A stretch of 64,000 bases of DNA from Brevipalpus yothersi (Eukaryota; Arthropoda; Arachnida; Trombidiformes; Tenuipalpidae): assembly GCA_003956705.1 (NCBI GenBank), contig QZCP01000195.1, positions 17,047 through 81,046 on the forward strand. Reading direction: 5' to 3'. Below the pieces are notes generated by a model. It had not been told where the DNA came from. It was given only the letters and a program-made list of their open reading frames with translations, and made no database searches. Each line of letters starts with the position of its first letter. The first letter of the stretch is position 1. Positions 1 to 14,106 of the stretch are shown in pieces. The position numbers and the translations under genes were made by a program.

Positions 1-3000
1 TAAATGGGATCTTAAAGATGGATTCACCCTGAATCATTGGCTTGATGGATGTGCCATACTGGTTAAATTTCGTATCAATCGTGGTCAAGTTTTCTATTCA
101 TCACGTTTTGTTGATTCAGATGCATATCGTAAAATGACCACTGTCCACAAGCCGATATACACTGAATTTGGTACTCGAGCATATCCGGATCCAAGTAAAA
201 GTGTACTCAGCCGTATGTTATCACGTGTGGTTCCCAGTGATTTAACTGACAATGATATATCCAATATATACATACTGAATGATGATCTGTTTGTGGCCAC
301 GGAAAGTTGCAATATTTGGAAAATTGAAGCTAAAAGTTTACATTCACTTGAAAAGGTGAGAGTTGAAAAGTGATCATCTTTCTCTCTCTCTCTCTCTCTC
401 TCATCCTTAAAACCGTTAGTCTGACTCTCTCTCTCTAGCCACAAACTGGATTACCAGTTGGAGGGTTTATTTGTGGATCAGAAAAGAAGAGAAAAATTTT
501 TCACCCTCACCATCATCATCATAACACTTACCATTTCAACCAGCCAATCAACCTAACCACCCACTGTGATTACCTTTCCATCTTGCATCATCATCAGTGG
601 GATCCTCTCTCTCTCTCTCACTCATCTTCTCTCTCTCTCTCTCCCTCTCTCTCTTCCAACTTACCCTCTATCATGTCCATCACCATGTTTATCTTCGAAC
701 GAACCACTTTCATCCTCATCCTTCCATCTTTCCTCTTCCTTGATGCTCTCGAAGATGTCCTCATCTTTTCACTTTCTCTACCTCTCTTTTTCATTCATCT
801 TATTTCACTTTCTTCTCTCTCCTCCTCTTCCCTCTCTTTCCCCTCATTCGATTTTCTCCTTTCATCTTTATCAGCATATCTTTTAATTTTACCTCTTCAT
901 TCGCTCTCTCTCTTTCTCTTTCTCTCTCTCTTTCTCACTTACTTTCTCTTCATCTTCTTATTCTTATTTATCACCAGATTAACCTCGACAAGGTCGTGGG
1001 AGTCAATTTATCCTCATCTCATCCACTCTATTCAAAGTCCGATGGCTACTACTATAATGTTGGAACCAGCTTTTTGACAGGCATGCGATATCAAATCTAC
1101 AAGGTTCCTCGACAATCAGGAGTTAATTCGGCAGGTATTGCAAATTATTTTTCTCTCTCCTCTTTATCACTATTTTGTCCAATATTGTTTGAAAGTGTAA
1201 AATTTGTTCCCTTCTCAAGTCACCACTATCGATGGGTTTCGAATTGATTTGAATTTTTGACTTGAATTATGCAGCCAAAATAATTTCGATAAAGCTGATG
1301 ATCTAACCGATTTGCCTGTTTGTAGGGTTTTAGCAGAAGATTTTGAATGAATTGCACAATTTTGAATCGTTCTGAGATATTCCACTGATCTTCATGGTGG
1401 ATATATGCTCATTTTGAAATGCTGTCCGAAATTTTTTGGTGGAAACATGTAAGCTAGCAAATTTGAAGCATGAAAACATAGGCTCACCAATTTTCATGAT
1501 CAATCAGCCTTTGCATAATTGATTATGCTCACCAAGCATCATCTGTGGATTCCATGAAATCAATAACTGTCTTGGATGATAATTTTTATATGGAAAATTG
1601 ATCAGCATTATTTTTGCACACCTCTGAATTTAAGATTTCACCAAAACCTCTCTGGAAGACATGTTCAAAAAAAATTATTCTCTTTTTAGCCATCAAAAAT
1701 TAACTCTAATGAACTTATTCTTTTCTCTCTCTCTTGTCCATGAAAATTGTTTTCCCCAGAATCTGTTACTGCCAATGCTTTTCGATCATCAATGATAATA
1801 TGCACAATACCATCCAGCTGGAAGACGTGTTTCAGTTATGTTCACAGTTTTGCCATGTCCATAAACTATATAATTATCATTGAACAGCCATTGGTTGTGA
1901 ATGCATTTAAATTGGCAACATGTACAGCGAAAGGAAAATCACTTGAAGAATGTCTGGAATGGAGACCAGAGGAGTCAACAAAATTTCATATAATCGATAA
2001 GAATACTGGTAAAGAGATGAAAGTACGCTATGAATCGGATGCATTCTTTTTTTTCCATGTGATCAATGCATATGAACATGATGGCTATATTATACTTGAT
2101 TTGATTGCATACGATGATGTATCAATACTGGAAAAATATCACATCAAGCGTTTACGTCGTAATGAATGGAGCGAAAAGTCTCCACCGATAGCACGTCGTT
2201 TTGTGTTTCCACTTGAAAATCGATTGGTAAGTGCACACATATATATATACTTTTTGATCATGCATGATCAATAATAATAACGATATTCGATTCGATTGGT
2301 TGTTATTATCGTTATTATCGTTGTGGACTGTTACTTTTATGGTCACTTACACACATAGTTTCGAAATTTAAGATCGAGAGAGAGGGAGAGAGAATCAAGA
2401 TGACAGAATTTACATGTCTTTCCATCTATCTAACTTTCGTCATTCCTATTCTATCGTAAAAAGTAACACTTTGATCATCAAAGTAAAGACTTTTTTAACC
2501 ATGAATCCAATGTGTTGGATTTGTATATTTATTGGTAGCAATTAATAGTAGCTGGTATTGTAAATGAGAGAAAGAAAAGATTTCTCTCTCGCTCTCTGAT
2601 AGTAACAATCAATTTTAACAGATGTCAATTCAAGGTAGCAATATTTACTCTCAATCTTAACTTAAACAGACTTGTGTGTATATGCTTGTTAACATTTGTT
2701 TAATGTTTTTTTTCGAGAGAGAAAACTTTTTTCTCTCTTTCTCATTACTTTGAGAGTACATAAACATTGACCAAGAAAAAGAGAAAATTTTCTCTTTCGA
2801 AAATAGCCAATTTTGCTTTCTCTTGCATATTAATTGAATCATAAACTAAGCATAGACCTTAACGCTTTTTGGCTAATTCGATTCATAAGGTATTATTTTC
2901 TTTTTTTTCTCTCTCTCTTTCTCTTCCATTTCCTTTTCTAGAGCAATGATGAATCAATAAATATGGTTCAAATTGATGGATTCACTTCGTCCGCACATCG

Positions 3001-3776
3001 ACGTGGTGACGGAGCAGTATGGCTAACATGGGAAGAATTGGCCCCACCTGGTAAGTGTGTGTGTGTGTGTGTATTGGAATTAGTATGGAATGTAAACCCA
3101 CCATCATATATCACCTTCATTCGTTTCATGACATGTTCGATTTTCTCTCTCTCTCTTCCAATCATGAATGGTGTATTGATGTTTACGTTTAGGTATCATG
3201 AATATCGGGAGTGAGATGAACTTTCTCTCTCTCTTTAATGGTTATTCACCGAAATATATTTCTCTCTCTCTCTCTCTATCTTTCTCTTTTTGTAAGGCTT
3301 CGAGGCACCAACAATTAACAACGCATATTCTGGCCTCAAACACCGATACATTTACGGAAGTGGAACTTTTGAGAAAGGTTATTTCGCCAATTCAGTTTGT
3401 AAAATTGATTCGGAAAGTAAAACTGTCAAAAAATGGACCGATACTGTACATGCCTTTCCTGGTGAAGCATTCTTCGTTCCGAGGCCAGGATGCCTAAGTG
3501 AAGATGATGGTAAGGGAAAAAAATCTTGTGGCTTGTTTTTTTTGTCTCTCACATCGAGCGAAAAAATATTAATCTTCGATATTCTCTTGTCCTTTATTTT
3601 GCTGGTAAGGTGTCATATTGACTGCTGTTATGCAAGGCGATTTGGATAAAGGCCATTATCTGGGTGTATTGGATGCCAAAAATATGCAAGAAATGGCTCG
3701 TGCTGTTCTACCAAGACCAACATGCCAATTTCCACCGACAATTCATGGAATATTTCTACCAGGAGAAGATGAATGA
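1..3776 (+). CDS. Carotenoid oxygenase (BCO/NinaB/RPE65 family), 5' end cut off by the window
   Basis: Non-haem iron dioxygenase family that cleaves carotenoids to apocarotenoids or retinal. Exons with matching phases: 1-355, 978-1134, 1760-2226, 2942-3050, 3297-3509, 3610-3776 (stop TGA 3774-3776), giving about 488 residues. The N-terminus lies before the window. All four iron-binding histidine contexts of the family are visible: SHPLY in exon 2, HSFAMSINY followed by EQP in exon 3, FHVINAYEHDG in exon 3 (its His aligns with RPE65 His313), and TIHGIF near the C-terminus. Introns 1 to 4 are unusually long for this window (246 to 715 bp) and filled with CT-rich sequence. Family assignment is firm. 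Whether the substrate is beta-carotene or another carotenoid, and whether cleavage is central or eccentric, cannot be read from sequence. Confidence 0.93.
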
Positions 3777-4269
3777 ATTATGTTTGCTCTCTCTCTCCCT
3801 CTCTATCTCATTTCTTATTATTAATCTTTGTCGGCTATAAGCCACTTTTTTGTCTCTATTTTTCATGATAGCATATATTCTATTATTCAATTTTTAAAGA
3901 AGAAGAAAATACACACACACACACGTTTTCCAGAGAACTTATGATTCAATCAGATCGATCAAGGGCACATGGGAAAAGATTCTGTTTAAGAGTAAAACCA
4001 TTCATTCTTCAGTAGGCTCATGGATAGCTTAGAATGGGTTCCTTAGGAAAACGAATAGAGAAAGAGAGAGAGAGAAAGATTAAAAAAATCAAGCTGAAAG
4101 AATTGACCAAAAGTTCATTCTTCATGATAAACTGTCGAGTTTCAGAATATCTCTCTCTCCCAATCAATATGAATCATCATTGTTGGGGAGAGCAATTGAT
4201 AATGAAAATTTTTCTTTCCTTTGCTATCACTTTCCGGTTGTGACGAGCCACTACTACTAACTGTATTTT

Positions 4270-4609
4270 NNNNNNNNNNNNNNNNNNNNNNNNNNNNNNN
4301 NNNNNNNNNNNNNNNNNNNNNNNNNNNNNNNNNNNNNNNNNNNNNNNNNNNNNNNNNNNNNNNNNNNNNNNNNNNNNNNNNNNNNNNNNNNNNNNNNNNN
4401 NNNNNNNNNNNNNNNNNNNNNNNNNNNNNNNNNNNNNNNNNNNNNNNNNNNNNNNNNNNNNNNNNNNNNNNNNNNNNNNNNNNNNNNNNNNNNNNNNNNN
4501 NNNNNNNNNNNNNNNNNNNNNNNNNNNNNNNNNNNNNNNNNNNNNNNNNNNNNNNNNNNNNNNNNNNNNNNNNNNNNNNNNNNNNNNNNNNNNNNNNNNN
4601 NNNNNNNNN
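4270..4609. other. Assembly gap (340 N)
   Basis: An uninterrupted run of N. A long (GA)n array begins 39 bp downstream, so the gap probably reflects failure to assemble a dinucleotide repeat. Confidence 0.99.
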
Positions 4610-4645
4610 GTTTACACAAGTGAGTAGGAAAAATATCAGAAGATT

Positions 4646-4647
<2 letters not shown>

Positions 4648-4701
<54 letters not shown>
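4648..4701. repeat. (GA)n microsatellite
   Basis: About 27 uninterrupted GA units just after the N gap. Confidence 0.98.
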
Positions 4702-4703
<2 letters not shown>

Positions 4704-5452
4704 AAGAAAACATGAGACAAAAAAATGGGCCCAATTCGTTGTTATGATGACGAAGGTGAAGTTCATGTTCATTCATTCAGTCTGATTCAGATGAATGAAC
4801 GTTTTACGTATGTGAATCGTACGTAAGTCATAAAAATATGATGATAAATGGTAGAAGAAAAAATAAGATTTAAGTTCAAGTAGTAGCAGTAGTTTTTCAC
4901 TATCTATTTCATAATATTGGGAAAGAATGAGGAACAGTAGAGGAAGGAATTGAGAAGCAATTGTGAATGGAAACATGGCAAAAATTTATCCCCATCATTC
5001 CGGTGATGAGCACATACACAAAACACGAACATGGGAAATGAAATAAAAAAAGATTATGGGTCAGTGAAACATTTTTGACAATTTGTGTGGATCTGTGCGC
5101 TCATGAAAATCAAGGCGATAGGTTTGACCTGTATTCAATTGATGAATCCAATCGATGATATTGATGATGGTTAATGAATCATTTTTGTAGTCGTGGAAGA
5201 GGTGATCACTTGACCGGAATACATTTGACAATTGTGAATGTAATCTTAATGAAATTGTGGATGATCGAAAGAAGAAGAAAAAGAAATGTTTGCATGTTTG
5301 CTGTTGTGGCAAAAAGAATGTCTCGATGAGAATGATAATAAATGAGTGAAAAAAAAGTGATTATGCATATATAAACTTTTTGAACAATCAATTCTGTCCA
5401 TCAAATAATACCAATAAGATAGAATATTTTCTTTTTAAAAAATATTGTTGTA

Positions 5453-6682
5453 TTAGGAATAGAATGTGAGAACACTCTGTTGGGATCCGCGGATCAGTAG
5501 GAATGGAGGCATACCATTGGTCAATGTTTCCAGCCAAGCCATAAACATTGTGGCTGAACATGAATTCAATCGAGGCATAGGTAAAGTCCTGGATGTTGAA
5601 ATTAGAGTAATAAGATTGAAAATGTTTCATGATATGAGATTCCAAAATTTCATTTGCAATTTTACTCACATTACTATCAATGATGAATCCATTGAATGTT
5701 CTTCCAATAGCTCTCGCAACCTTATGTGACGATTGGATTTATTTTTCATAGCAGCAAATTCGGTATCAGATATGAGAAGATTATTGTGATCAATGTTTGG
5801 TGGACAATTTTCGGTTGAATCATGTGTACGCCACTTTTGTATTAGGTTTGCAAATTTTTTCTGATTCTCTTCACTCGGTGGCTTAACAATGTTGGGTATA
5901 ACGATAACATCGGTATAATTTATTCGAAACTTATTCAATAGGGCGACCATATTACGCTGATCCCTGTTCAGATCGTCCTTCTTGTTAGCCAATGCAAACA
6001 CTCGCAATTTACATCCTCTCCTGTTGACAATGATAGAAAAAAATCACAAAATTATCCATTGAAAATACAATATATCCAGATGCTTGGTGCATTCTGAGTG
6101 TTGACCAAGTTTTCATGTCATTTTTTAAAATCATCACAATCTGCACGATATTTTCAGAATTATCAATCAGAACAACTACAAACCATTGCTTTCGATTACT
6201 GAGAATATATGGGATCAAAAGTGTTAAGCCACCATCATCGTACAGCCACCACACATCAATGGTTGATTTTTTCTGTTTCCTCCGGAAGATGTCTATATTC
6301 ATCAGATCAGAGGTGGACAACTCTTTTGATGGACCCATTTTACGATCTTTTCCTTTAAAACTGCTCATACGTCGCTGTTCTCTGTCCATCATTTCGATTA
6401 TGATGCTGTGTTTGTTGTCATTATTGTTTTCACTGCTACTCGATGATGACGACGTGGGATCTTGAGCCAGTCTACAAGTACCTGTTAGAAATACCGATCG
6501 TGAAAGAGAAAGAGAAAGAGAATGAATGAAATGAGAAGCAAAAAAGAATGAAAAGAAAATGTGTGAAGAAAAAAAATCTGTTGATGATGGCGATCAGAAT
6601 GTAAACACTGATTTAATGGCCAGCAAAAGTGACAGCAATCGACATTTTGGCCTCGGTAGTGTTGTTTAAATAAGAAGGAAAA

Positions 6683-6725
<43 letters not shown>

Positions 6726-9700
6726 TGATTAAGTAAATGAATGGATCCTTCACCTTGTAGCTCGGCTGATGAAGATGTTTTCCGATCATCTGTACACTTG
6801 TCGAGTGATTCTTGAAATGATTTGCATAGTTCAACACTTGTAAATGATCTATTGAAGAATGCGTTATGATTTTTTTCTTCCATTGATTCAAATATCTTGG
6901 TCAATGAGCCGTAATGTGAATAATCGAAACCATTTTCAAGTCGAAGTATGCAAATGCCCATATGATGATTGAGTATTTCACTGGAGGAAGAAGAGTGTTG
7001 ATTATGTTAAGTGTGAACGTAAAGTGATTTTGATTAGTCATTGAATAAGCAAAATAAGCTTACTGAATCACGTTGAAATAGTTGAGCAAAGAATTTTGAC
7101 TCTCAGATTGCTGCCAATCACTCTTGTAGCCCAAAAAAACGATATTAGGCTTCAATTTTCCAATACCAGTTGCCTAAGTGTATATAAAATAGGCATACAA
7201 AATATATAAAAATTTGATAGAAATTAGATAGAAAAATCAAATTAATCAAATTATATTTGAAACTTACCCGAATTAAGCTTGATGCTCCTGAAAGGAAACT
7301 ATCATCATCCACTAGTGAGTAGAACGCTTTAACTTTTCGAATTCGAAGCCATTCATTGTTCTTGTTCACGATAGATTCACGAATTTTGTGAGATAATTTT
7401 GTTTGAATTATGTGGCCACAGGTGAGCATTCCAATACCCCGAGCAATAGAGTATGTAAAATCAACTAGAGCTGGTCGAGCAGTTGTGCTACCAGAGAAGA
7501 GAAGTATTTGTGGCCTGTGAAAGAGAAGAAGAAAAAGGAATAAAAATAATGATATAAACGGCTGGCTTGATAAATGATCTGATGAAATTCAATTTCGACA
7601 AGAATCAGATCAAGATTTGTTATGCAATCACTCTGAATGGACATCATCATCATTATCGTGCTACTGTTGATTCAAAAAAAAAATTATGAAAAATATTTCT
7701 AAATATATTCCAAGATATTTATCATTTTACGATTATGATCAATGATAATGATGAGTATAATCATATCCGCTGGGCAATCATTAGAACTGATGATGATCAG
7801 TATTAATACCTGTAAGTTTTGATGTGATCAGGCATGAAATTCAGTTTGTGAGCAGCATATAAGGCCGATCGATAAGTTTGTGCCTGAGTTGATGAGCCCC
7901 AATTGGCATCTAGAATAAAATAGTAAAAGAGAAAAAGATATCATCGATTAGAGAATGAAGATTCCATGAATAATGATCCACTGATTTAACATGGAAAGTG
8001 GAAAGTTTAGATCATATGTGATAAATAGAATCATTTTCTGGTGGCATGGTTGAATAAATACCTGGTTTCCGATAGAGTACAATAAAGTAGAGGGCAAGAA
8101 CGATGACAAAGGTTACCAAAGCAGTCACCCAATTCATGATAAACATGATAACACCACAGAGTAGTGACATCATGAGACTAATCCACTTGTTATAGTAGCG
8201 AAACGATGGCCTAAAGCCTAAACTTTTCGAATATGAGGCATGGAAGCATGAAAAATTGATCAAAGTGTATGCGGCTAGAAAAAAATTGGATATAATCGGT
8301 GCAATAGCATTCAAATCAGCTACCATACAGCACGAAAATGCGATGATGAATGTCAATACATAGCCTCGATAGGGTTCATTGTTTTTTGAAGATCCTTTGC
8401 CAAAAAATTCGATGAATGGAAAAAGTTTATCTTGACAAAGTGCTTGGAATACTTTTGGTGCTGACACAAAGCTACCCAATGCAGATGATAGAGCAGCACA
8501 AAAAATTCCACCATAAATCAGAGGTCCATAAAGGGCTATCAGTTCAACCATACTGAAATTAGTGTACAGGCCTTGCTTCACTCCTTCAATTTCAACCACT
8601 GTTCCATTGACAATGACCTCTCGTAAACTTGTGGAACCAAAAATGATGGCAAAAGCCAAATATGATATTGAAGTTACAATAATAGCCAAAATTGTGCCCA
8701 GAGGAATTGCTTTTTGAGGATCCTGAAAGGTGAAAAATTTTTCCATTATTCCTCTTGATTTCTTGAAATTCACAATCCATCGATTAGAGTGATATGAAAA
8801 AATGATATGATACCTTCAAATCTCCAGATATATTGGCTCCTGCAAGGATACCAGTAACAGCGGGAAAGTATACCGAGAATACAGAGAAAAAACTTTCACC
8901 ACCACGGAATTGTGGGTAAAAATTTTCTTTTGTAAGAGTCCCTTTAAAAATGGATAAAGAGCAGAAATTTTAATCATTATGATCAATCGAATCAAAATTA
9001 TCTCAACTTACAATTCCAACCGATGAAGCCTCGATCTCTCTCATATTGATCGGGTGGTATCAAAGATCCAACCAAGAAATCAAGAATGGCACCGATCAAA
9101 ATGACTATCATGAAAACTTGACACTGATGAAAAAGATTTCACAAAGAATCATTCATCAGCTCATTTATTAATAATTTTAAATGTATTTTGGTGGTATTAA
9201 ACTTATCTTTTCCGAACAAGGGCTTACCTTAGCTTCCCATTCAGTTCCAATGAAGACAATTATCAAGAAGACGATCATCGTTGAACAGCCAATGATTCGC
9301 ATGTTGTCCAAATCTCCTTCGACAATTTGCATCCCATGAGCCTGTGATGATTTCAAACTCGAAAAGTTAAAACCCCAAGAATAGAATAATTAGTTTGAAA
9401 AATTCATCTACCTTCAGCAGCATGTTGACTGATTCAGCAAATCCAACTGTATACATGGCCACCGCGACAGCATTTGCGAGTGAAAATATTACACCAATGG
9501 ATCCTCCAAATTCTGGTCCCAAACTTCGAGAGATCATATAATAAGTTCCTCCACCTTTGACCTCACCATTTGTACAGATGGCAGACATTGATATGGCCGT
9601 TATCAGTGTGACGGCCGAAGATACAAGGATTACCACCGAGGCAAGGCCGGTGCCAGCATGAGCAACCATCTAGAATATGGTGAAAATTTCAGCACTCAAA

Positions 9701-11995
9701 ATCTTGTAATCATGTAATGATTTGGTAATCGTCAGTTAGAAACATACCCATGATAACCGTAAGAAGAGTAGAATTCCCCATATTCCTGCCAAGCATCGAA
9801 CCTAGGATTGAAGTATATGAAATATAATGTAGTGAGGCACACTCATTTATCATCATGATTACTTACAAAGACTCCAACAATCCATCCAAACTTCACACTT
9901 GATGGTGTGTTAATTTCACCTTGGACCTTTGAGAGACAAAAAACGAAGAAAAAGATGGATAAACAAAACAAATCAAAGATTAGCTCTCTTGAAAACGAAA
10001 CAAATCATGAAAGATTAAAAAAAATTCAAACACAGTGTGACCCATTTTCGTGAGAGATTATCATAACCTTGACACAATGTGTCTAGTTTAATAGTGATTA
10101 TGTCTATTGAGACTTTTGAAATTGATAATTTTAGAAAAGACAAAAGATCTGACTTGACAGAACTATTAATATATCTAGCTACGTGTAATATATGCTTCTA
10201 AGCATACATTGAACTACAGCTCTGAAGCGAAAAAAAAATCTTCCCGCCAACGAGACACCTCTCTATGTGATAATGTATACTTTATAACGGTAAATCTTGG
10301 GTTAGTTTAATTCGATGCGCGTTCCTTGATAGAGCCTTGATTTGAATTATGGTACGTAGCTTGATTTCAAGAGCAATATCAACAGTAACCACATCTTAAT
10401 ATATCTAGTGAGAGCATTGTCACGAAATGATATTGATTATCATGCACACACAAGTGTGTATACATAAAATTTTCAGTGTATGGTCGATGCCTCTCACCAC
10501 TGAACTTGTAAGCAACATTTGGGTAACTATATCTGGCTTCCTTAGAGTATTGAGATTAGTTGAAGAAAAAGATCAAAAGAGAAGATGCCGAAAGTTTTTT
10601 GTTCATTTTTTTCTTGAGCTAAAAACAATAAAAATCTTGAAGATATTATTTGTTGAATAAATACCATATTTTTTCGGTCGATACGAATTTACCATCAATT
10701 TCTATTCAAGGCTATATGTGAGTGTATGTTGATAGAAATGATACTTCTCTGAAACTATTTCACATTTATTCATTACCTATTTTTTCACCTATATCTCACA
10801 CATCTATTGTATATTACCGGCATTTATATTGGTGTAATATATGGGAATCAAAATACGTTCCATGATGGTAATATTTGAGCATCTAATTTATCACAAATTT
10901 TTGTGCTAATTGCACATCTTACGATTTGTCAGACAATTTTGGTCAAACCCTTCCAAATGCAATTAAATTCTTTCCAAGAGAACCAAGTATTTCACTGGTT
11001 ATCGAAAACTTCCAATTTTGAGGACTTGTGTCATTTTTTTTCATAAAATCATAAACATGAAAACATTGCGAAAAAGTAACATAAGAGATGAATCATCATC
11101 TATTGAGGATCCCATTGAAGAGAGGCTATGGATTGGTTGAAGAAAAAGCGCAAATGATATTTCCTGTTTACCTTTGATCATGAACAAAGTGATTGAAAAT
11201 CTAACGAGCACACATACACAATTTCATTCAGATTATTGTCAATGTCAGTTTCAAAGAGGGGTGGACTATTCGATGGAAATTTTCACCATAACACATCCTC
11301 ATCATGTAACATGCAAGAATACATGTGGAAAATCCTGGAGAATGCACTTTCTTTTTCCCTCTCAATTCTCATCCGAGTGGTAGTGTACTGTTAAATGCAA
11401 TCATAATGAATTCCCTAATCGAAAAATCAAATCACAGGAAATTTTTGTTACAAGGAATCATGGATCAATGTTTTTTTACCATTCAATTATAATGTTCCTC
11501 AAACAAACTCTAACATGTATCGCCCCATCATCATGTTTATCCATTCATTGCCTAAGCGAGTCAAAGTCTTTTGAAAATTTCATCAGAGCATATTTATCAT
11601 GTGATCACAGTGCATCTTCACCTCCTTCTACTCTATGTATAAATGTGTGTCTTTGCCATCAGACCATCTGCTGATGAGAAGGCTGATGGAAGCAGAAGAA
11701 GATGAAGAAGAATAGCCATAGATTCGTGCACTTGCTGGCTGGTTCACTGAGCAATCAGGAAAATGTATTTATATTCGTTCAATATGATTGAGTCTATCAA
11801 AAGCAGACTTGGAGCATTATTTTTGTGTGTGAAAATTTTTTTTAAAGTTACGAAAAATTTTTTCATTCTGATCATATGATGTATATTAATGAGATTTGAA
11901 AATTAAACTCACTGTGGACCTGTAAATCTTGATGTTCCACGAAAAAAAACTAGGACTAACTGTGGACAATTGTTCAAATGTAACGCGGCCTTCAC

Positions 11996-12039
<44 letters not shown>

Positions 12040-13171
12040 TGAAAAAAGAAAAGAGAGAGGAGAGAGTTTCAATGATTGAATCGAGGATGAGACTATCAGT
12101 TCAAGATTGATTTGGCATCGCTTTGTCAACTTGGTTGATTAGTTGAATTTCTGTGTATGTTCACAAGGCTGTAAGAATCATCTTTGATTTTGAAAAATTA
12201 ACTTCCTACTATCACCGGAACTCAATAAATACGCGTATAATATGAAGATAAAGGAAAGCCCATGAAAAGAGTTTTGAGTCAAAGAGAAAAAGTGAGAGAG
12301 AGAGAATCATAATCAGATAAACATCACAAATACAAAACACCTAACCAAACTGTACTGGATAACTCTTCAATTTTCTTTCTCAACCATCATCAATGTCCAA
12401 CACATTGAATCAAAATGTTGCAACGAGTCAATATTTTTTTTCCTATCAAGCATTTTGCGTTGACGCGTTGCTTGGAAGATGAAAATTTGACACATGATAA
12501 TGGGATTGATTTTAGATTTTTTCACCAGGTTAATCAAACACATGTATAAATGAATATGAACTATGGTTCAATTACCTTTGGCTCATGATTATAATTTTCA
12601 TCCAAATTACCATGGAGTTCTTCCAATGTTGGCCGGTTGATATGACCATGTATTGAGGCTGCATGTCGATAATGATTTATGTTGGGCAGAGCTTCGCGTG
12701 TATAGTGACGAAAGCTTCTCATTTCCCTTGTATCTCTTGTGTCATAGATACTGGTGTTATGATCAATAGAACCTTTTCGACTGACCGGACAACTGAGTGA
12801 AACTCTTCGCGATTCAATATCAATAGGCGTATCATTCGATATAGACACTCGGGCAACATGAAATCGAGATGAAGGTGAATTTGACAGTCCATTTGCTAGT
12901 GGATGATTTTTCATCATGGAATTATGGCTGAAAAGTATGGCAGAAACAATCAAAAATCAAAGAGAATACACATAAATGCACTTAAGTAGAAAATTTTCTA
13001 ACAAATATTCAATTTTGGAACCGTCAAGACATTACCACACCAACCTCGATCTGATTGAATGATCGAACTCAAAGAGAGCTTGACTAACGAACTAGAGACA
13101 AACAAATTGGAAAATACTTACCGTGACTCAGTTTCGTTCACATTCAGTTCCATTATCTCACCATGAGACAT
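5453..13171 (-). CDS. Na-K-Cl cotransporter, SLC12A1/2 (NKCC) family
   Basis: Electroneutral cation-chloride cotransporter of the plasma membrane. Sixteen exons join in phase (complement): 13122-13171, 12576-12927, 9867-9926, 9748-9801, 9412-9669, 9228-9341, 9012-9123, 8814-8941, 8062-8722, 7810-7909, 7268-7514, 7064-7173, 6754-6980, 6184-6481, 5670-6020, 5453-5588. Product 1085 aa. The N-terminus carries RFHV (38-41), a match to the RFx[V/I] docking motif for SPAK/OSR1 kinases, and a phospho-regulatory segment [14 protein letters not shown] (Thr93) like that of NKCC1. The permease core starts KFGWIVGV and includes the [10 protein letters not shown] segment. The extracellular loop has NGT and NFS sequons. 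The C-terminal domain contains [14 protein letters not shown], [17 protein letters not shown] and [13 protein letters not shown], all NKCC hallmarks. WNK-SPAK regulation is inferred from the motifs. The first ATG is used; a second Met at codon 7 is possible. Confidence 0.95.
6685..6722. repeat. (GA)n microsatellite inside an NKCC intron
   Basis: About 18 GA units between the exons at 6754-6980 and 6184-6481. In the sense orientation of the gene this is a (CT)n tract. Confidence 0.97.
9927..12575 (-). other. Large intron 2 of the NKCC gene
   Basis: A 2.65-kb intron, the longest in the window. It follows the exons coding the regulatory N-terminus. It contains a (GA)n array at 11999-12036 and AT-rich sequence. 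The ORFs inside it (10427-10660, 11174-11383, 11468-11674) show no recognisable protein signature. An intron this large near the 5' end could hold enhancers or an alternative first exon, but I see no direct evidence. Confidence 0.75.
11999..12036. repeat. (GA)n microsatellite
   Basis: About 19 GA units within the large NKCC intron. It reads as CT in the transcript sense. Confidence 0.97.
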
Positions 13172-14106
13172 GGTGTCAATATTCTTCCTGCCAATGGCCA
13201 CTTTATTCAGATACTAATATTTCGTGCTCGTGTGTCTTCGAAGGATACAAAAATTCGAAAGAGAACGAACGACCAGAAAAGTTCACACAGACTTGCAACA
13301 CTGTATCAAGTACGTATAGGAAACAATTAGACGCTATAAATCGCTGATTTTTACTATTCAAAGACAAGTGAGGTGAAAGTTACGATGTATAACGGTATTT
13401 AAATGATCTTTTTAGCACATTTTTAATCACCAAATATTAGTGAGAGAGAAAGAGAGAAAAAAATGAGCCTATTCGTGATCACTATGGGAAAAAAGTGGCA
13501 AGGGAGAGAAAAAGATGCTTATCACCGTAATCAGCTCCTCTCGACAATTGATAGATAAGGGAGAGAGAGAGAGAGAAAGAAAAGAGAGTAGTTGACATCA
13601 ACTAGGAGAAAGAAAGAGGAAGAGAGAGAAAGAGAGAAAGAGAGGATCAAAAGAGAGCAGTTTAGGTGGATGCTAGAATAGAAAAATAGCAAAGAGAGAG
13701 AGAGAAGAAAATATTCCCGCCTCAGGTTGATGAAGTGAATAGGGAACCAGCCTGTCTTAGGTTCGAAAAAATAAATGAGGACTCTTCTAACCTCAAAATA
13801 GAAATGGATTGGTCTTTGTCACTTTATAGCAGTAGTCATCACGATGAACTCTATTTCTGTGAATAGTTCTAGTAGCAGCTTATCTCTCAAATGTATGAAC
13901 GGAACCGGTGATGTTGGAACTTTTCAGATGAGAGAAAAAAACTTCACATTATTTGATCAAATATCTTGCATAACTGAATGGGGGTTAAATTGTGGATTAG
14001 AATGTTTTCGAAATGCATTGCCGATTGAAAAATGTTTTTTAGCGATCAAATATAAAAAAATTTATTTTGAAAAATAATAACGCAATGGTATCAGCTTGCA
14101 ACCCTC
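13172..14106. other. Region upstream of NKCC, downstream of FTSJ3
   Basis: Contains the presumed NKCC promoter and 5' UTR and many short GA-rich patches (13440-13700). No supported ORF; the 77-aa frame at 13844-14077 has no recognisable features. Confidence 0.6.

Larger units (their letters stand above)
3777..5452. other. Intergenic region between carotenoid oxygenase and NKCC
   Basis: This region holds the 3' flanks of two convergent genes, a 340-bp run of N and a (GA)n array. ORFs here are low-complexity or run through the N gap. I see no gene. Confidence 0.7.

Noticed and set aside
566..1077. Two overlapping plus-strand ORFs of 106 and 164 codons rich in Leu and Ser
   Set aside because: They are translated CT-rich intron between carotenoid oxygenase exons 1 and 2.
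4142..4772. ORFs of 164-192 codons across the first gap
   Set aside because: Most codons are N; no coding evidence.
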